A stretch of DNA of 6,835 nt from Bacteroidales bacterium (GTDB taxonomy: Bacteria; Bacteroidota; Bacteroidia; Bacteroidales; Dysgonomonadaceae): positions 1 through 6,835 of the forward strand of contig JAAZMQ010000275.1 of assembly GCA_012798745.1 (NCBI GenBank). Reading direction: 5' to 3'. Shown one piece after another: positions 6,554-6,835 of this stretch (its first letter is position 1; each line of letters opens with the position of its first letter). The position numbers and the translations under genes were made by a program. A model generated the notes under the pieces. It saw nothing but the letters and a program-made list of their open reading frames with translations. It was not told where the DNA came from and ran no database searches.

Positions 6554-6650
6554 TAAACGGGTTAAGCCCATTTCAGGGTATAACCTGCAACAACTATCAA
6601 AATAATCAATGAAATATATTTAGTTACAAATTACAGGTTACACCCGTTTA
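6554..6650. repeat. nested inverted repeats TAAACGGG/CCCGTTTA and GGGTATAACCTG/CAGGTTACACCC
   Basis: TAAACGGG (6554-6561) is perfectly inverted at 6643-6650. GGGTATAACCTG (6576-6587) is inverted, with one mismatch, at 6634-6645. The two right arms are adjacent and share CCC (6643-6645). A local hairpin is also possible: GGTTA (6560-6564) with TAACC (6581-6585) and GCCC (6566-6569) with GGGT (6576-6579), the last including one G-U pair, closing a six-base loop. These pairings compete with one another. Confidence 0.6.
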
Positions 6651-6695
6651 AACTATTTGCTATAAATGATTTAAGGCTATTTATAGGTGTAACCT
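6635..6695. repeat. 61-nt composite hairpin, 10-bp perfect outer stem and inner stem
   Basis: AGGTTACACC (6635-6644) is perfectly complementary to GGTGTAACCT (6686-6695). Inside it CTATAAAT (6660-6667) pairs perfectly with ATTTATAG (6679-6686), loop 11 nt; the two stems share G6686. No T-run follows directly, so it does not look like an intrinsic terminator. Confidence 0.55.
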
Positions 6696-6776
6696 TTGAT
6701 AAAATACCGTTAGAAAATACATTATTTTTAATTTTTATTTTTCCCCAAAATCAATCAAGTTTTCATTCGGATGCTC

Positions 6777-6824
6777 TTTTTCTCATTGGAAGCGAAGCAT
6801 ATCGAAACGAAACAATGAGAAAAA
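6777..6824. repeat. 12-bp perfect inverted repeat next to the window end
   Basis: TTTTTCTCATTG (6777-6788) is exactly inverted as CAATGAGAAAAA (6813-6824) around 24 nt. The right arm contains the ATG at 6815. As RNA this stem would bury that start codon. Confidence 0.6.
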
Positions 6825-6835
6825 ACATCAACAAC
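6815..6835 (+). CDS. possible start of a gene running off the window
   Basis: ATG at 6815 opens a frame of seven codons to the window edge (MRKNINN). The basic beginning would suit a signal peptide, and the A-rich sequence just upstream (CGAAACGAAACA) suits Bacteroidota translation starts. There is too little sequence to assign a product, and no -7 promoter match is seen in the preceding 100 nt. The start codon lies in an arm of the 12-bp inverted repeat. Confidence 0.3.

Overview
The window looks like a chromosomal segment of an anaerobic Bacteroidales bacterium (Bacteroidota). Three things point there: the gene content (a DUF2520 protein overlapping a KdsC-type phosphatase, and a split four-subunit 2-oxoacid:ferredoxin oxidoreductase), the absence of clear Shine-Dalgarno sequences, and matches to the Bacteroidota -7 promoter element TAnnTTTG. 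The family placement is inferred from gene types and signals, not from a database search.

Left part (1-1576, + strand): the 3' end of a nitroreductase-family gene, a Rossmann/DUF2520 oxidoreductase-like protein, and kdsC (KDO-8-phosphate phosphatase, LPS core sugar synthesis). They lie 7 nt apart and then overlap by ATGA, so they read as one operon.

Middle (1577-4635, + strand): a TATATTTG promoter match precedes an operon for a 2-oxoacid:ferredoxin oxidoreductase. The order is delta (8Fe-ferredoxin type), alpha, a 53-codon membrane ORF, beta (TPP-binding) and gamma. The enzyme would interconvert 2-oxoacids and acyl-CoA with ferredoxin as electron carrier. The exact substrate (2-oxoglutarate or branched-chain oxoacids) cannot be read from the sequence. 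The small two-helix membrane ORF between alpha and beta is too short for ordinary ORF calling and is the most interesting coding feature here. The operon ends at a strong hairpin plus T-run.

Right part (4599-5948, - strand): a convergent RhlE-like DEAD-box RNA helicase whose last codons lie inside the terminator hairpin of the oxidoreductase operon. Its promoter and that of a tRNA-Ser(UGA) gene (6266-6350, + strand) diverge from an AT-rich intergenic region and share the same TACCTTTG core.

End (6351-6835): no complete gene. It holds a cluster of related inverted repeats (GGTTAyACC core) that can form mutually exclusive stems, then a 12-bp perfect inverted repeat whose right arm overlaps a possible start codon (6815) of a gene running off the window. 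The most plausible places for something undescribed are the small membrane ORF and this repeat cluster. No CRISPR array, insertion sequence or recognisable defence system was found.
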